Shown here: positions 61,855 to 64,000 of the stretch, one piece after another
Position numbering within the stretch: the stretch's first letter is position 1
Layout of the letters: each line of letters begins with the position of its first letter
Assembly: GCF_041956535.1 (NCBI RefSeq)
Contig: NW_027192191.1
Coordinates: 659,328-723,327 of the forward strand
Length of the DNA stretch: 64,000 nt
Origin: Calcarisporiella thermophila CBS 279.70
Lineage: Eukaryota > Calcarisporiellomycota
Direction of reading: 5' to 3'
Notes under the pieces: model-generated
Told to the model about the DNA's origin: nothing
What the model saw: only the letters and a program-made list of their open reading frames with translations
Databases searched by the model: none
Program-made: the position numbers and the translations under genes

Positions 61855-64000
61855 ATGCAGTTCACGATAACGAGAACCGAACTCGCTCTGAATTTTTCGT
61901 CAATTGCATGCGCGGTTCTAATGATGATACTTGTTGTTTGGCTTCGATACATGCAACCACAAGTAACAAGGAGCATATCATTTAAGCTCAGTTTTTGGAT
62001 TGGCCTTGCCGATGCACTTTTTCGTAGTTTTTATGTCATTCGTATGGCTACCGATTTTTTAGATGCAATTCTGCCTTATGATATCTGGTTTTGCCGTATT
62101 CTCCTCTGGTCTTTCATTTTCTTTCCTATGTGGTTTTCTTTACTCACAGTCAGCATCGCTTTCGACCTCCAACTCTCAGCTTTCCACAAACACATTAATA
62201 TTGCTCGGTATCAAAAGTGGTATCTTCCGATATCCACTCTTGTCCCATTCATATTGTCAACCCCTTACCTTTTCTATGGCAATGCTTGGTGGGATGAACA
62301 CAAAGTAACTACTGAGTTTTTATTTTATTCCATTATCAACTTAATACGGTTAACGCTAAACTATATTCTAATTTCATAGAAATTTATAAACACAGATTGG
62401 CCCTCTGATGTTAACATAGCTTGGATAGTATTGTTCAACATCGTTGTATTCAGCGGAATTCTCTATTCTTTCACTGTTATTGTTATCTGCGCAAAAATGG
62501 TTTTCCGCATTGTTTTAGATTCAAAGCGGAAAAGGTTTCGACGTACCGACCAAAATCGCAATAGAGACCGCCTTGTGATGATGTCTATAATAAGGCTCCT
62601 AGGGTATCCACTAGTACTCATTGTAATAATGCCATCCGAATGTATACTTACAATTCTCTTTGCGGTTAATGCTCGCTATACGCCGATTGGAGAATCAACG
62701 GCACGAGCAAAAGCGATATTGTCTGGGATGCAAGGTATCCTTAGCTTTATCATTTTTCTCTTCAACCCATCCCTCTCGGCAGCACTTGGAGAATTTTTCT
62801 TCTCAAAAAATCGGAAAAATTCGCACTCTAAATCGCAGAGTATATCAAATGCATCCACAAGATTCCATGGTGCCGATACATTGCTCCATTTGGAATTGGG
62901 AGTAGGGAGAAATTCCGGCATTAGAAGGGACCAACATATAGAAGAGGTGTCTTTAGCTAAGTCTTTTCGACGCGTTAAATTCTTAAATACCAAAGGACAG
63001 CAATGCAGTAATGAACGTTTAACAAAAGATACTAGAGTTCAGTTGCAGAAAAAACCTTCAATTACACTTAAATCCCGTCAGTATAAACCAGTTTTTTCTC
63101 CATCAGACATCCCAGATCAACAGTTCAATAGCAATGGAAACAAATGGATTTTGGGGAGACGATTTTGTGATGCCAAAGGTAAGTTGTGCATCGAATTTTA
63201 TGAATGAAAATAAGTAATTTCAAATTTATAACAGAGATACACTACATTTTGCCAAATGATGAGGAGGAGATAGACCGATTAATTAATTTACATTATTTTC
63301 TTCGGTAAGCGTTCCCGTTCCGACCATTAAAAAAATACCTAAATTCACTAGTACTTTCTTGTATAGACTTATTTTTAATAATTGCAATTTCCTTTCTCCT
63401 GTACAAACTATTTTAAAAAATGGAGCTATGGTACTGGACGTTGGGTAAGTATCTCAATTGAATTGCGCCCAATTGCTTTTCACCTATTGGCTTATATTAG
63501 ATGCGGGCCTGGAGCATGAACAATGGAGATGGCTACAGTGTATCCAAGTAGCCACTTTTACGGAATAGACATATGCGAAATGTATCCATCGCACATTGTC
63601 CCTGAAAACTGTTGGTTTCAAACTGTGAATGTTCTCATAGGTTTACCATTTTCGGATGAAAGCTTCGAATTTATATACATACGACACATGAGTTTAGGGA
63701 TATTTCAAAGAGAATGGCCTGGAGTTCTTGGGGAAATACTTAGAGTATTGAAACCTAAAGGGTACTTAGAAATAGTTGACACAGGTAAGAGCACATCTCA
63801 GGATTGACTAACATTACAATACGCGCTTTATTTTGTAATAATAACACCTAAGCTACTACAGACTATAATATCCAAGGAGAAGGTCCAGCACTTAGGAAGA
63901 TCACAGATGGACGTAAGTACAGATGTATATATCACAATATAAAGAGGTAAATATAGATCACTTTTATTCATTGCAGTTTATAATACATTGTGTGCACGTG
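61855..64000 (+). CDS. 7TM (class E/cAMP-receptor-like) receptor fused in frame to a SAM methyltransferase domain; in-frame TGA; runs off the right edge
   Basis: Exons: 61855-62304, 62380-63178, 63235-63304, 63367-63444, 63501-63784, 63862-63912 and 63977 to the edge. Seven hydrophobic helices are visible, from SSIACAVLMMILVVWLRY to ILSFIIFLFNPSLSAAL, with a Cys/Trp-rich TM3 like Dictyostelium-type cAMP receptors. A basic Ser-rich tail of about 130 residues follows. Then, with no stop or internal Met, comes the start of a class I methyltransferase (WILGRRFCDAKE, IHYILPNDEEEIDRL), SAM motif I VLDVGCGPGA, motif II-like FYGIDICEMYP and EILRVLKPKGYLEIVDT. A TGA (63517-63519) sits where relatives have Trp in GPG-x-W-T-x-EMA. 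The receptor and methyltransferase parts are each clear. That they form one protein is inferred from the open frame. Confidence 0.7.

Noticed and set aside
1-64000. CRISPR arrays, prokaryotic operons or a biosynthetic gene cluster
   Set aside because: The window is eukaryotic, with spliced, mostly housekeeping genes. There are no regularly spaced repeats and no grouped biosynthetic enzymes.

Overview
This is a nuclear, intron-rich fungal window with 22 protein-coding loci, most cut by short (about 45-120 nt) GT..AG introns. A fungal-type transcription-factor regulatory domain, a group X hybrid histidine kinase with a protein-kinase-like N-terminus, an Inn1/Fic1-like C2 protein, GUP1 and DUG3 all point to fungi. 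The RTEL1-type helicase, the class E-like 7TM receptor and the style of the methyltransferase suggest an early-diverging lineage (Mucoromycota-like or zoosporic) rather than Dikarya. That placement is inferred from gene content and was not tested.

Layout. 0.2-2.2 kb: C-terminal part of a fungal transcription factor, followed by a decayed copy of its last exon at 2.8 kb. 3.2-11.5 kb (-): a giant hybrid histidine kinase. 12.9-18.5 kb (-): CFT1/CPSF160, head to head with COX13 at 18.7 kb. 20.4-21.5 kb: an F-box protein. 22.2-23.6 kb: a proline-rich single-pass membrane protein with an apparent frameshift. 23.8-26.2 kb (-): the mitochondrial helicase IRC3. 27.2-29.1 kb: a divergent pair, an unknown acidic protein and a GPI-type 8-cysteine surface protein. 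29.4-30.5 kb (-): porin. 31.4-33.6 kb: a divergent pair, an unknown polytopic membrane protein and a p24 cargo receptor. 34.1-35.9 kb (-): alpha-MPP. 36.3-36.5 kb: a Ty3/gypsy integrase relic. 37.4-39.7 kb (-): GUP1. 40.1-40.5 kb (-): a small secreted 8-cysteine protein. 42.1-42.4 kb: a small hypothetical protein. 42.8-45.9 kb: a divergent ING protein / C2 protein pair. 46.2-49.4 kb (-): a HAD nucleotidase and a MidA/NDUFAF7-like methyltransferase. 49.6-51.1 kb: DUG3. 51.3-56.1 kb (-): RTEL1. 56.3-57.4 kb: glutaminyl cyclase. 57.6-59.7 kb (-): a RING protein. 59.7-61.9 kb: AT-rich, gene-poor DNA. 61.9 kb to the right edge: a 7TM receptor whose reading frame runs into a SAM-methyltransferase domain that carries an in-frame TGA.

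Functionally the window is mostly housekeeping. Mitochondrial genes stand out (COX13, porin, alpha-MPP, IRC3, the MidA-like methyltransferase), with secretory-pathway genes (p24, GUP1, QC with an RDEL tail) and chromatin/genome maintenance genes (ING, RTEL1). Several genes form head-to-head pairs with only about 170-200 bp between start codons. The points most worth a second look are the 7TM-methyltransferase fusion, RTEL1 with its full metazoan-like C-terminus, the shared 8-cysteine module in two surface/secreted proteins, and the decayed transcription-factor and retrotransposon copies.
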